Of a stretch of DNA of 64,000 nt, positions 34,380 to 45,808 are shown one piece after another. The position numbers were made by a program, and so were the translations under genes. Below the pieces are notes generated by a model. The model made no database searches, had not been told where the DNA came from, and saw only the letters and a list, made by a program, of their open reading frames with translations. The stretch's first letter is position 1, and every line of letters starts with the position of its first letter. This DNA comes from Odobenus rosmarus divergens (taxonomy: Eukaryota; Chordata; Mammalia; Carnivora; Odobenidae). The DNA is taken from the NCBI RefSeq assembly GCF_000321225.1, contig NW_004451502.1, positions 352,775 to 416,774 on the forward strand, given 5' to 3'.

Positions 34380-35226
34380 AGAAGTATGTGGATGCTAAAT
34401 AAGCACAGGAAAAGTCTTCCAGTCTTACCTGTCAACTTCGAGGGGGCACTCTGTCTTGGTAAGGCACTTCTGTCTTACACTCAGCTGCACCTGGTGTCCC
34501 CAAGCTCTCTGGGCCATTAAGCTGCCATCTTACATCACAACGGGAAGGGGCAGTAAGCCTGAAGTCTTGAGGAGAATAGATATGTTACATCCTTTTTTTT
34601 TTTTTTCACATGAAATGCCATGGACTGTAGTTAACTGTGTGGCTTCTTACAGAAACTACTTGAAAATGAATCCTAAGTGGTTTGGGGGGCAAGATAAAGT
34701 AGTTCTTCAATGTATGTAGAGATTCTTTATGTTTTAAAGACAAACTTTGAAAAATACAAGTCTGGGGCCTCCAAAATAGGGTCTAGTTCCCAGAATCTTA
34801 GTGTCTCCCTAGAAATGAACCTGGAATCTTAACATACGGCTCCGGCCAGTTTCAGATAGAAGGTGGAGAGAAAAAATTAAGTTCCATGGATCAGTGCATT
34901 CTTGGAATTTTGCTTGTTGTAACTGTACAGAGAGGGTAGTTCCTTGGAGATGGTGTATCTCAGATCAGTACTGCCCAGAGAAGTCATGTCGGAGGGAATG
35001 AAAGCTGGCTGAGATGAATTCTAAGGTCCTCAGTTTCCCAATGTCATTGTCAAATTGTTTATTCATAGATAGAAAGATTATTTTACAAATACTTCAATAA
35101 AATTTACTTTGATATTTCATTAATTTTAAGCAAATTGAATATTACTGGAATTAAAATATCCTTTTATAATAATTTTTAGATTAAAATATTTCCAAGGATA
35201 TAGTGCGCCTTTAAATACTCATTGAT
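34380..35226. other. unique DNA, no gene seen
   Basis: No identifiable repeat or exon. One T15 run near 34594-34608. Confidence 0.45.
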
Positions 35227-35242
35227 AAGAAACCAGTTTTTA

Positions 35243-35447
35243 TACGTTTTTAAAAATTCTTTTGAAGGTTTTATTTATCTATTTGAGAGAGAGAGCATGT
35301 GTGAGCAGGGGGGGAGAGGCAAAGGGAGAGGGAGAAGTAGACTCCCCGCTGAGCAGGGAGCCCGATGCAGGACCTGATCCCAGAACCCTGGGATGTTGAC
35401 CTGAGCCAAAGGCAGACGTTTAACTAACTGAGCCACCCAGGTGCCCC
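35243..35447 (-). mobile_element. CAN SINE, minus strand
   Basis: Tail 'ggttttatttatctatttga', GA run, 'gagaagtagactccccgctg', 'gacctgatcccagaaccctg', head end 'gagccacccaggtgcccc'. Perfect 16-base TSD aagaaaccagttttta at 35227-35242 and 35448-35463. Confidence 0.97.
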
Positions 35448-36424
35448 AAGAAACCAGTTTTTAGTACTGAAATTTTATCATTATTTTATAATTCTAATTG
35501 AACTTATTTTGCTTTCCCCAGATAAAAACATATTGTTGAATGATTTTTTTAAGAATACTTTTGGAATGGAATTATTTTCATTTACCCACAGAAGCATATT
35601 AGAAAAATGAATGATCTTTCCCTGAAACTTCAAGAGATGGAAAATTTAAAACCAAGCCCTTTAAAGGAGCATCAGATTCTACTCTCAGGAAGAAAAGAAA
35701 AACGCTACAGAATTAAAGAGGAAAATGTTCCAAGGAACAATTTCTAATGTCTAACTTGACACGAAGTCTGGCTGAATCGAGGCACACAAACATACTTGAA
35801 CCAAGCCACGTGCTGGAGTTTGACTCTGCCATCCACTCTGACAACACTGTGGCTATCTGAGCTCCACTAAATCAGACCCTCCAGAGATGCTATAAGGCAA
35901 CACCACTCACCAGGGGGTCATTCAGTGAAGGAAAAAAGTGCCCTAGGGCTCTGCACATTAGCTGGTTGTGGGCTTCTGGGTAGAGTTCCTGAACATCTAT
36001 CTGTAGACCAACTTCACTGGACTAGACAATGACAGGGTCAAATGAAAATAAAATTAAAAACCCTTCCATTTCTAACGTATGACTCTTCTAGAAATTTATG
36101 AATAAAGTTCAATGGTTGTTGCAGGTATAGATTGAGACCAACCTACCTGTCCTGAAAAACCCATTGCATGACAGAGGGTTGGGTGGTGGGTTTTCCAACC
36201 TCCAGACTTAGAAATTAGAATAGGGCTATATACATGTTCTCTGCATACTGACTTGGCAAGAATCTGGGGGGGCTATCATCTGCGCAGAAGAGCAGAAGAA
36301 CTTAACATGCTTTTGATTATTGATCAGCGTGGCTATGGCGGCAAACTCCACAGTATGTGCATATGAATTATCAACTGCAGTATTATTGTAGTTTCTGTGC
36401 TGAGAAAACTGTCCCTGACATCAT

Positions 36425-36634
36425 TTACTGGCATTCTTTATGCCCTTAGGGATAACAACTAATTTTAATGTGAGAGTAGGCTAAAAATTAATTATGACAG
36501 CAAATACATTCTGCAAAAGACAACAACCCTGCATCCCTAAAGCAAATATTACTCTGGTAGCAGCACTCAACTAACAGATTTAACTTGTCATTGTTGACTC
36601 TTATTTCTAATGTGGGCTAGGTACTTGCACAAAC
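36425..36634 (+). repeat. left arm (likely donor) of a 210-base inverted repeat
   Basis: This 210-base unique segment, from 'ttactggcattctttatgcc' to 'gtacttgcacaaac', recurs in reverse complement at 38218-38427 with a single difference. Its own flanks are unique and do not show the interrupted LINE seen around the other arm. It is therefore the likely original copy. Confidence 0.97.
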
Positions 36635-37118
36635 ACTGATTTGTTCATACATGTATTGAACACCTCACTATGTATCAGTCACTAGCAGTAAAAGGGTTGG
36701 CAAATGGACCAGCACCTTCCAGCAGGTGTACCTGTGCTCCACCAACTTTCAGCACCGGGACTCCCACTGTCAGACAGGTAAGTAGTGGATGATCCAACCT
36801 CAAAACACAACTTCAAACATGATTTATCTTCTCACCTGCTTTCCTCAACTATTCCCAACCAATAATCACAATTTATTAGGAATGAATATTATGATGCTGG
36901 CCTGCCAAAACCTTAACCAAAATGGCAGGGAGCACTAAGTGAGAATTTCCCCAGAACTACCCCATATTGGGTTGAAACTATAGAGATTTTATACGACTGC
37001 CTTGATCAGATACGGACTGCCCCAGACAGCTCTCTACAGCCGAGGCAGACCCTGAAGGAGATGACAACTGGACGGTTCTACTCAACACACTCTCTACAGC
37101 TGGACAGAAAGTCCTTTG

Positions 37119-37222
37119 TCTTTTTTTTTCCCAAGTAATCTCTACATCCAACATCGGGCTCAAACTCACAATCCAGAGATCAAGAGTTGCAAGCCTTACC
37201 AACTGAGCCAGCCAGGTGCCCC
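37119..37222 (-). mobile_element. short-form CAN SINE, minus strand
   Basis: Reverse orientation: 'caagtaatctctacatccaa', 'gggctcaaactcacaatcca', head end 'actgagccagccaggtgccc'. About 100 bases, lacking the CT-rich middle. Perfect 18-base TSD tggacagaaagtcctttg at 37101-37118 and 37223-37240. Confidence 0.95.
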
Positions 37223-37911
37223 TGGACAGAAAGTCCTTTGAAGAGAATTCTCTGTACACATTTCCAAGTCTTCCAAGTTACATGAGTCTTTTCAAAAGCC
37301 AACTCTTGGCTTTGTTAATTTTCTCTATTATTTATTTCACTGACTTTTGCTCTTAATTTAGTTCTTCTCTATTGATTTACTTATATTTAATTTGCTGTTC
37401 CTTTTCTAGCTTCTTGAGATGAACACGTAAGTCACTATTATTAGCTTTTATTTTTGTCTATTAGAAATATTTACACTTATAAATTTCCCACTAATCACAG
37501 ATTTAACTGCATCCCACAGGTTTAAAACTTAATATCATCCTTGAGTCATGGGTTATTTTTTAAAGTTTATTGCTTATTCTATAAATATTTGAATTTTTAA
37601 AGTAATCTTTTTATATTGCCTTCTTGCATAATTTCAGTGTAAGAAAAGAACATACACTGAAGAATTTCAATCCTATGAAATGTGCTGTGATTTTTTTATT
37701 TTCTGACCCAGGATATGGTCTACTTTGAAAGATTATTCTTCAGTTGTTTAATGCAGTCTTCTTATTTCACTTACGTCAATGATTATGAGTATTATTCTTT
37801 TTTAAACCTGGTGATTTATTTTCTGCTTGTCCTAATATTTACATAGGTTCTAATGACTCTATCTTTTCCATGTTTTCTGTTGGTTTCATTAGTTTTTATT
37901 TTATGTATTTT

Positions 37912-38103
37912 TTAAAGATTTATTTTTTATTTTGGGTGGGGAGAGATAGAGCACACAAGGGAGAGGAGCAGACGGAGAGGGAGAAGCAGACTCCCCACTG
38001 AGCACAGAGCCCAACTCAGGACTTGATCCCAGGACCCTGAGATCATGACCTGGGCCAAAACCAAGAGTCGGATGCTTAACTGACTGAACCACCCAGGTGC
38101 CCC
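37912..38103 (-). mobile_element. CAN SINE, minus strand, nested in LINE
   Basis: 'aaagatttattttttatttt', 'gagaagcagactccccactg', 'ggacttgatcccaggaccct', 'ccaaaaccaagagtcggatg', head end 'gaaccacccaggtgcccc'. TSD ttttatgtatttt at 37899-37911 and 38106-38118. Confidence 0.95.
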
Positions 38104-38177
38104 TGTTTTATGTATTTTGAGTGTGTGTTAATAGACTATTTTAGTTTATGTTATTGCATGAGTAGCACACAAATTTA

Positions 38178-38217
38178 GAATTAATTTAATTAATTTAATT
38201 AATTAATTAATTAACTT
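38178..38217. repeat. (TTAATTTAATTAA)n AT-rich simple repeat at the repeat-arm junction
   Basis: Repeated TTAAT/TTAA units directly abut the left boundary of the inverted copy beginning at 38218. It may be junction filler or a pre-existing microsatellite in the LINE. Confidence 0.85.
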
Positions 38218-38427
38218 GTTTGTGCAAGTACCTAGCCCACATTAGAAATAAGAGTCAACAATGACAAGTTAAATCTGTTAGTTGAGTGCTGCTACCAGAG
38301 TAATATTTGCTTTAGGGATGCAGGGTTGTTGTCTTTTGCAGAATGTATTTGCTTTCATAATTAATTTTTAGCCTACTCTCACATTAAAATTAGTTGTTAT
38401 CCCTAAGGGCATAAAGAATGCCAGTAA
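38218..38427 (-). repeat. right arm (likely inserted copy) of a 210-base inverted repeat
   Basis: Reverse complement of 36425-36634, with one mismatch by my base-by-base reading (C in 'tatgacagc' of the left arm against A here). It sits inside minus-strand LINE sequence that continues on both sides, so it is an insertion into the LINE. No poly(A) and no long TSD. The copied segment starts with gttt and the sequence right after it also starts with gttt. Confidence 0.97.
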
Positions 38428-39800
38428 GTTTATTTTGATGAAACGTCAATCTTTTCAATAGTCCTTGCCTTCACTCCAAGTTGTATGTTGCTATTAATTC
38501 AGCTATATCAGACTTCTGTGGGACATAACTTATTGTCTATCACCTCTGATAGTCGTTGAGATTTTTCCAAATCGAAAACTTTTGTCCTTAACTGCAGTTT
38601 TCTATACATACATATATATATCCATGTAATTACTGATATATTCAGTTTTAAATCTACCATCTTCAAGTTTCCTATTTATACTCTCTGTTCTTTGTTCCGT
38701 TTTAATCCTTCCTTATTTAGGATTTTTTAAACCATTCCATTTATTTTCTTCTATGAACTTTTAATTCATTTTTTTAGTGGCTAACCTAAGTATTAATATA
38801 CGTATCCTTGACTTATCAGACCTTATTTCAAATTAATACTTTCACTAGTATCTGGACAATGCAAGTAATTCACAACCTGAACTCGATTTTCTTATTTTCA
38901 TGTATTTGACTTCTCTACATATTTTAAATTCCACAAAACATCATTATTATTGTTTTAAATAGTGAATATTCTTTTATTTTGACCTCCTTGATAACATCTT
39001 TTCATAATTGTTTTAGTGTGGTCACCCCAAGATAAATCTGATTTTTGTTTACAAAGGACTTTATTTTCTTTGTTCTTTGAAGGAACAGAATTCTAAAGTG
39101 GGACTTATATTTTTCTCAAGTGTTTTAGGATAACATCTCTTTGTCTTATAGTTTCTACTGTTTCCAAGTTTGCGGTCTTATTATTTCACCCTTGAAGGAA
39201 ACATGACTATTTATATAGCTGCTTTTCATATCTTCCTGTTTTCAACTTTTCAGCCAAACCAACAATGAGCCTGCATGTGTTTGTATGTGTGTGTGTGTTC
39301 TTTTATTCGAGATATTTTGAAAGCTATTTGAAACAGGGCCTTGATAATTCCTTTTTTAAGCTTTGTAAAAATGATGGCTTTTTATTTTCACTGAGTATTG
39401 CTTCTTTCAATTCTCTGTTGTCCTTCTTCTGAGACTAATTACGCAAACTTCCAGACTCTTCACTATGCTGTATCTGGCCCTTACAAACTTTTCTTTTTCA
39501 TTTTTTATATTCTTTGGGCTTCAATGTGGGACTTTCTTGCTGAACCATCTTCTAGTTCACTAACCCTTGGTTTTATGGTGCTTAATTGCTATTGTAATTT
39601 TTCTTACATTCTTACTTTCAGTTACTATATATTTTTCTAGAATTTGTATTATTTCAATAGGTTCCAGTTCTCTGGTTAAATTCTCCATTTTTTCCCTCTA
39701 GTTTTCAAACACATTAATCATAGTTATTTTGATATTTTGTGCCTGATAATTACAATAATCAAATCTCTTACAGGTGTTTTACTACTGTCTTTGATTTTTT

Positions 39801-41320
39801 TCTTCTAATTTTTTTTTGTTTTTTTGTTTTTTTTCTTTTTCAGTCACTTTTTTCTACTTCCTTCTGTGACAGATTTCTTTTTTCAACTTGACTGGAGAAA
39901 AAACAAACAAACAACATAGTGATAGTGAGCAATATGATCTTCCTGCTAAAAGAATTCAGGGTAATTCTTACAAGTCACTAGAGTAGGACCAGATCCTCCT
40001 CACATGGTGCGGTCTGGAGTTCACGCTCTGTAAGCCCTCTTCTAGTTGTACTCTGCCTTCGTGTCTCAATGTGCTCCTTACGTTTCTATGGTGTAGCTCT
40101 TACTGCTAAGGGTAGCCCTTTGAGGTTCTCAGTTGGAGTGTTTTCCTGAGTCCCTTGTTTCTGTGAGTGTGTGTGAGAAGGGACCTCTACAGTGGCTTCC
40201 GCAGTACTGGGAAGTGGGTGAGTTCTCTGCCTTCTCGGTGCCAAACACCAAACCTGTACAGCTGAGGAGGTGGCAAATGCTCTGGGCAAACCTGTATGTG
40301 GGATTTGAGGCTAATTTCTCTGCAGGGCACTCTCCTCCAGGATCACTTCCTCTCCCATTCCAGGTGCCTTGGTTTCCCTGAACTCAGAATGCGTTCACCC
40401 CATCGTAAGATCAGCAGGATGCTCAGCCATGACTCCCTCTTTTGCCTCCACCCCCCCCCGAGAATCAGCAGATGAATGGGTGGGGGCACCTCAGAGGCGA
40501 ATGTGGTGCTCACCTTGATGCAATTTCCTCTTCTCTTAGGTCTCGTCTCCACAAATCTTGGCCCTGTGACTGTTCTCTAAAGAATTCACACAGCTGCTTT
40601 GCTTTGCTTTGTTTTTGTTTTCTATCCAGATTTTACATTTACTTCCTTCAGGAGGATTTCTCTGATACATGCTACTCCCTCACAGACAGAAGCAAAATTC
40701 CCAACTCTACTTTTAAAGATATAAACTGCAACAGTGTTTGCTTCCCATTTAATATCTTCTAAGTCTAGACACATTTGCTAATTTTGTGTTTTGTTATCAA
40801 AATTCCAAAATTCAGAGATATTGTGAGAAATGCTAAAACTGCCCACATTTTTGGTCTGTGGTTCCAGCAACATACCAGAGCAATTTCTCACATTTGATGA
40901 CCCCTCTGGAGAGCGAGCCCCGGCTGTTATTGCCCAATGAGGAAAGGTTAAAAGGAAAACCACAAGCAGAAATATAATACGTTCAGGAAATTGCTGGAAC
41001 AATTCCTATGTGGGCTATGATACAAAAGAGAGCCTTCCTGCACCCTGGGTGAGCTTTAGGACGCTCTACAGAGCCCGTCCCCACAGCATGGCATTGACAC
41101 GTGTGCACAGGGACTACGAGAAGTTTAACGATTTGGAATGAAAAATGAGTAATCTGATGTGACTGGAAAGTCAGCAACCGTGGATGTTCTTTTCTTCCTT
41201 CTCAGTTCCCTCACACCCTCTGCCTTATAGGTCTACACAGTACTCCTTACTACAAGAGACACAGAAGATTTTTTTTCATTGTATAATTTTAACGAGAAGA
41301 GTTTTTCACCTTTGTGAAAT
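39801..41320. other. T-rich then mixed unique DNA, no gene seen
   Basis: Starts with a T-rich low-complexity patch (39796-39850). A C10 run lies near 40450. No repeat family or exon identified. Confidence 0.4.
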
Positions 41321-41900
41321 CTTTGGGAGAGTCTGGTATGCGTCCCTACTGGAGCCGGATGACCTTAGGCAGGGACCAGCAATCCTCTCTGGCCCTATAG
41401 GAGAAAGAGAAAGAGGGTGGCTTTGGAGAGTAGTAAGAATAGGTCATGAGACCATGTCTTACCGCGGAAAGGGTTCAAAGGGCCACGTCGAGTATGGAGG
41501 GGGTGTTAGACAACTTCCTCTCTGGACGATGCCAAAACACACAGGCACCATTTCCCTGAAGAGAAGCAAAGTTGAAATCAGAAGGAAATAATTGCATTAA
41601 ACAGGAAAAAGACAGGAGACAACAGGAGGATGAGAGACAAAAGCATGGAGAGTTTAAAGGAAAGTAGGCAAGGAACTCGCCACAGGCTGTGGGTAGAAGC
41701 TCACAGCTTTACCCCTAAACAAGACATACGTACTTCTCCACTGTGCTCTGGGCAGGCCACGGAGGCAAAAACATACGTGTACGGGGTCAGACCAAATGTC
41801 AGGGGTCACCCTGGCATCATTACCCCACGGAATATCCTAACATGACAGACGTCTGAATGGGGTGTCTGTCCACTGCTTAAGCACATCTGTGATACCTTTC
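41321..41900. other. unexplained CpG-containing block
   Basis: This block has more CpG than its surroundings and contains most of the longest open frame in the window (41184-41591, 135 codons). The frame has no known domain and lacks splice or promoter support. It might be an old LTR or other low-copy element, but I could not match ends. Confidence 0.25.
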
Positions 41901-41966
41901 CTAGATGTCAGTAACTGTGTTCTGGCTTGTTCCTGCTAAAGACAAACAAGATCTTAGAGGGGCCAC

Positions 41967-42088
41967 TACGCGACCCCCTTCCTCATACTCTCTCTTCATA
42001 CCGGCCCCCTGCCTTTCCCCCATCTGCCTTCTATCTTTCTCTCTTTCTTATTTGTATTCTCTCCTTCTGTCTCTCATATGCCCACTTT
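41967..42088. repeat. polypyrimidine-rich tract
   Basis: About 120 bases mostly C and T with recurring 'ctctctctt'-type words. It explains two overlapping Leu/Ser/Pro-rich spurious frames at 41905-42141. Confidence 0.75.
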
Positions 42089-42869
42089 TCAAAAACACCA
42101 GCCTTAAAAGGAAGGGGGAAGAGCAAAAAGCGTTAACCTAAGGAGAGTCAGCAAAGTGGGATGGGGGGGAAACAAGATCATGTTTCAACCCCTTACCATT
42201 TACAAGGACCGCCTCTGCTACAGCCTAAAGCACTTTCATATAGCTCTCATGGAAACATCCAATCCTAAGAACCTCACCACTTCAGTCAGCTTATTCTGTT
42301 CCTCATCAGTTATGACTGTTAGAAAAATTTCTCCCAGTGAGTTGAAATCCATCACTCTCCGAACTTAGGTCACCGCATAGAAGGGTCAATGGTGTTCCTG
42401 GTGCTGCAAGATGCTGAGGGCATTCAGACCCACTCAAAAACACGGAGTCCTTTTGTATCAGCTAGAAAGTTTGGTTAGCACTCAACCACGGTCATGCCAG
42501 GAAACAGAGGATTAAGTATTAGTTAATACTGAATCCTAGTTACTGGTCTGATTTTTGGGTTCCCTTTATAATTGACTGGGCTTTCCCATAATTCCTTGCT
42601 GTTTTAACAGTTTTCAGGGCAGCACAACATTGATTCTGTTTCTCCTCCACTAGAAAAGCTAGGAAACACTACACAGACCAAACTGAAAGGTGAATAAAGA
42701 AAAGATTTGAAGACAGTAATTGTTTACCGAGAATGAAGTTGCCAATGCTGCAGTAAACAATCTCCATTCATGAATCTGAGAAAAGACAGATTTTAATTTC
42801 CTCAGGGTGTTAAGTGCCTGTTAATAGAAGGTCAAATCTATAGCAGGTGGCGCCTCTGATTGGCAGGTA

Positions 42870-43015
42870 TGAGACTTCGGTTTAAATACAGGTTTGACCG
42901 CAGCACTAATGTATGACATCGGGCAAAACACCTCACTCATGAAATTCAATTTCTCATGTATACAATGGCACCAATAACACATAAGTAAAATATACAAATA
43001 TTATAAGATATTAAT
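42870..43015 (+). repeat. MIR element, 5' half
   Basis: 'cttcggtttaaatacaggtt', 'tatgacatcgggcaaaacac', 'ctcatgtatacaatggcacc' match the MIR block in which a tRNA-like head leads to the 'gtgaccttgggcaag' and 'tgtaaaatgggga' core. Confidence 0.65.
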
Positions 43016-43029
43016 AGATATAAAATATA

Positions 43030-43125
43030 CTTTCCCCCACTAGACTATGTGCTCCTTGAGGGAAGTAACTGATATCATTACCCTTCTTTGTATCTAAATC
43101 CTAAAACACAGAAGTAAGTGCTCAC
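43030..43125 (+). repeat. L2 3' end fragment
   Basis: 'ctagactatgtgctccttga', 'gggaagtaactgatatcatt', then 'cacagaagtaagtgctcact' is the L2 3' end order. Confidence 0.65.
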
Positions 43126-43129
43126 TAAA

Positions 43130-44080
43130 AGTCCACCGGGAAAAAAAGCACTAATAGCTGCAGTATTTCCTTTTACTCCCTCTTATTTTGTAGGCAAACA
43201 AGTTCCAGTAAACAGAAGACAAACTCTTTAGGGCCAAATATTAGGAGGCAGCTTGGAAATCTTTAGTGTGTTAGTAAGATTAAAAATCACTTTATATTGA
43301 GGTATCAGAATTTTTACTTAAAAATATATAATTTTCTCAGTGAAATAAGTAAAAAAAATATATAATTTTAAGTAGCCCTTCCCCAATATATCCACAATAC
43401 TGTATTACAGGAATACCGTATTAAGGAAAAGTGACTACTTGATATTTGTTCGCTAAACAAGCGGATATATGTCCTAGCATCCTCAAATAAAGAAAACACC
43501 CAAGTATCTCCTATAATTTTTAATGATTTTTAATAATTCCTAATTTCTGGAGTTCAAACTAAGAAAAACAATTAGAATTGATGTCTCATAGACAGCTGAC
43601 AGTATGTTGTGAAGATCATCTCATACTGGGGACACGGTAATCTAACAAAGCTCTTTGAAAGGGTCACGCAAGGATCCTGAAATCCTGAATGTTTTACACA
43701 AAGAAACAGTGAGTTAGTCATCACTAAGATAATAAAAATACTGCTAATGCAAACGGACTGCCCCCTGCGTCTTTCTGAAACAGTCTGCAAATATAAACAT
43801 AGAACCTGCCTCTTTAAGTGTTTACTTCGCTGCACGTTGAGCTCTCAAAAATTACTTGGTAAGCACAGAGAAAGCACTCTCAGGCTAGCCGTTTTCAGCC
43901 TGATCAAATGACTGTTTATCCCTGAAACGTCTGCCCCTCCCTGTGGTCCCCAGTACTTAGGGTGACTGCCTATTCTGCTTCCCGGGAAGGCATGAGGAAT
44001 AAGGAATGGCTCACGCGAGGCTCTTGTTAGCTGTAACCTCCTGCAGATGTCTGTAATTAGGGTTAAATGGGTGACCCAGG
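43130..44080. other. unique DNA, no gene seen
   Basis: No repeat family or exon identified. Confidence 0.45.
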
Positions 44081-44084
44081 CTTA

Positions 44085-44400
44085 TTTGGAAGTAGAAAAT
44101 ACTTTAGGGGAGAGGATGCATGTGAGTTGGACCTTAAAGGAAGGAACTGAGGGTAGGGATCCAAAGTGGGAACAAGGCATTTCAGCAGCGGGAGGAGCAG
44201 AAAGCCTTGGAAGAGAAACATGTTAGTACGAACAGAAGATGGGGGATACGGAGGAAAGATTAACGGGAAGTTGGATAAGAAGAGTAGGTTGGGGTGAGGT
44301 TATGGAGAGCCATGGGAGTCCAGCCAGGAAGCGGGACACAGCTAACTGGGCAGCGTGGTGATGTTACGATACGGCATTTGAAATGGCGAAGAAGGAACTT
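44085..44400 (+). repeat. possible very old LINE (L3/CR1-like) fragment
   Basis: 'gtgagttggaccttaaagga', 'ggagcagaaagccttgg' and 'ggttatggagagccatgg' are arranged like a diverged 'ttgagctgggccttgaagga ... gagccat' type old LINE. Matched from memory, uncertain. Confidence 0.35.
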
Positions 44401-44498
44401 GTGATCACTACGGCTGAACCCAATGATGAGTTTTTCTAGCACTGAATATACTGGTTTTCTGAGAGTGTGTTACCTTTTTTAGATCAGAATTACTTTTT

Positions 44499-44657
44499 TT
44501 TATTATGTTCAATTAGCCACTGTATAGTACATCATTAATTTTTGATGTAGTGTTCAATGATTCATTAGTTGCATATAACACCCAGTGCTCATCACAACAC
44601 GTGCCCTCCTTAATACCCATCATCCAGTTACCCCATCCCCCCACCCCCCTCCCCTCT
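44499..44657 (-). mobile_element. L1 3' end of a twin-primed insertion, minus strand
   Basis: Starts with a T run and reads on the minus strand as the L1 3' UTR: G-rich block, 'gatgggtattaaggagggca', 'gagcactgggtgttatatgc', 'acactacatcaaaaattaat', poly(A). It is continuous in L1 coordinates with the inverted piece that follows at 44658-45793. TSD tcagaattacttttt at 44484-44498 and 45794-45808 encloses both pieces. Confidence 0.93.
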
Positions 44658-45793
44658 GACAGTCTCTTCAATAAATGGTGCTGGGAAAATTGGACAGCCA
44701 CATGCAGAAGAATGAAACTGGACCATTCTCTTACACCATACACAAAGATAAACTCAAAATGGATGAAAGACCTCAATATGAGACAGGAGTCCATCAAAAT
44801 CCTAGAGGAGAACATAGGCAGTTAACCTCTTCAGCATCAGCCACAGCAACCTCTTTCAAGACACGTCTCCAAAGGCAAGGGAAACAAAAACAAAAATGAG
44901 CTTTTGGGACATCATCAAGATAAAAAGCTTCTGTACAGCAAAGGAAACAGTCAACAAAACTAAGAGGCAACCCACAGAAAGATATTTGCAAATGACATTA
45001 CAGGTAAAGGGCTGGCATTCAAGATCTATAAAGAACTTCTCAAACTCAACACCCAAAAAACAAATAATCCAGTCAATAAATGGGCAGAAGACACGAACAG
45101 ACACAGATACACAAATGATTAACAGACATATGAAAAAATGTTCAACATCCCTAGCCATCAGGGAAATTCAAATCAAAACCACATTGAGATACCACCTTAC
45201 ACTAGTTAGAATGGCAAAAATTAACAAAACAGGAAACAACAAATTTGGCGAGAATGCGGAGAAAGGGGAACCCTCTTACACTGTTGGTGGGAATGCAAGC
45301 TGGGGCAGCCACTCTGGAAAACAGTATGGAGGTTCCTCAAGACATTAAAAATAGAGCTACCCTACGACCCAGCAATTGCACTACTAGGTATTTACCCCAA
45401 AGATATAGATGTAGTGAAAAGAAGGGACACATGCACCTCAAAGTTCATAGCAGCAATGTCCGCAATAGCCAGACTGTGGAAGGAACTGAGATGCCCTTCA
45501 ACAGATGAATGGATAAAGAAGATGTGGTCCGTATATACAATAGAATATTACTCAGCCATCGGAAAGGATGAATACCCACCATTTGCATCGACATGGATGG
45601 AACTGGAGGGGATTATGCTGAGCGAAATAAGTCAATCAGAGAAACCCAATCATCTTATGGTTTCACTCATACGTGGAACATAAGGAATAGCATGGAGGAC
45701 CACAGGGGAAGGGAGGGAAAACTGAAGGGGGAGAAATCAGAGGGGGAGACAAACCACAAGAGACTCTGGACTCCGGGAACCAATCTGAGGGTT
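44658..45793 (+). mobile_element. inverted 5' piece of the same L1 (ORF2 C-terminal region)
   Basis: Plus-strand L1 sequence from 'gacagtctcttcaataaatg' to 'caatctgagggttt'. Coding blocks of the ORF2 C-terminus are readable. The frame at 45414-45683 ends with MEYYSA-like 'IEYYSAIGKDEY' and WMELEGIMLSEISQSEK, then SLIRGT and stop, which is the normal L1 ORF2 end. Upstream, the same protein is spread over other frames (45245-45508, 44896-45348), so it is frameshifted. Known mechanism: twin priming during target-primed reverse transcription inverts the 5' part. Fewer substitutions than the old L1s suggests moderate age. Confidence 0.93.
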
Positions 45794-45808
45794 TCAGAAT
45801 TACTTTTT

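Larger units (their letters stand above)
37270..39800 (-). mobile_element. old L1-related LINE, minus strand, interrupted
   Basis: The sequence reads as the reverse complement of LINE ORF2: 'aaaagccaactcttggcttt' (near 37297), 'actgcatcccacaggttta', 'gacccaggatatggtctac', and after 38428 'ccttgccttcactccaagtt' and 'attaattcagctatatcaga'. Beyond about 39,000 the LINE assignment is weaker but composition is similar. Two things have been inserted: a CAN SINE (37912-38103) and the inverted copy of a local segment (38218-38427). All frames are broken. Confidence 0.65.
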
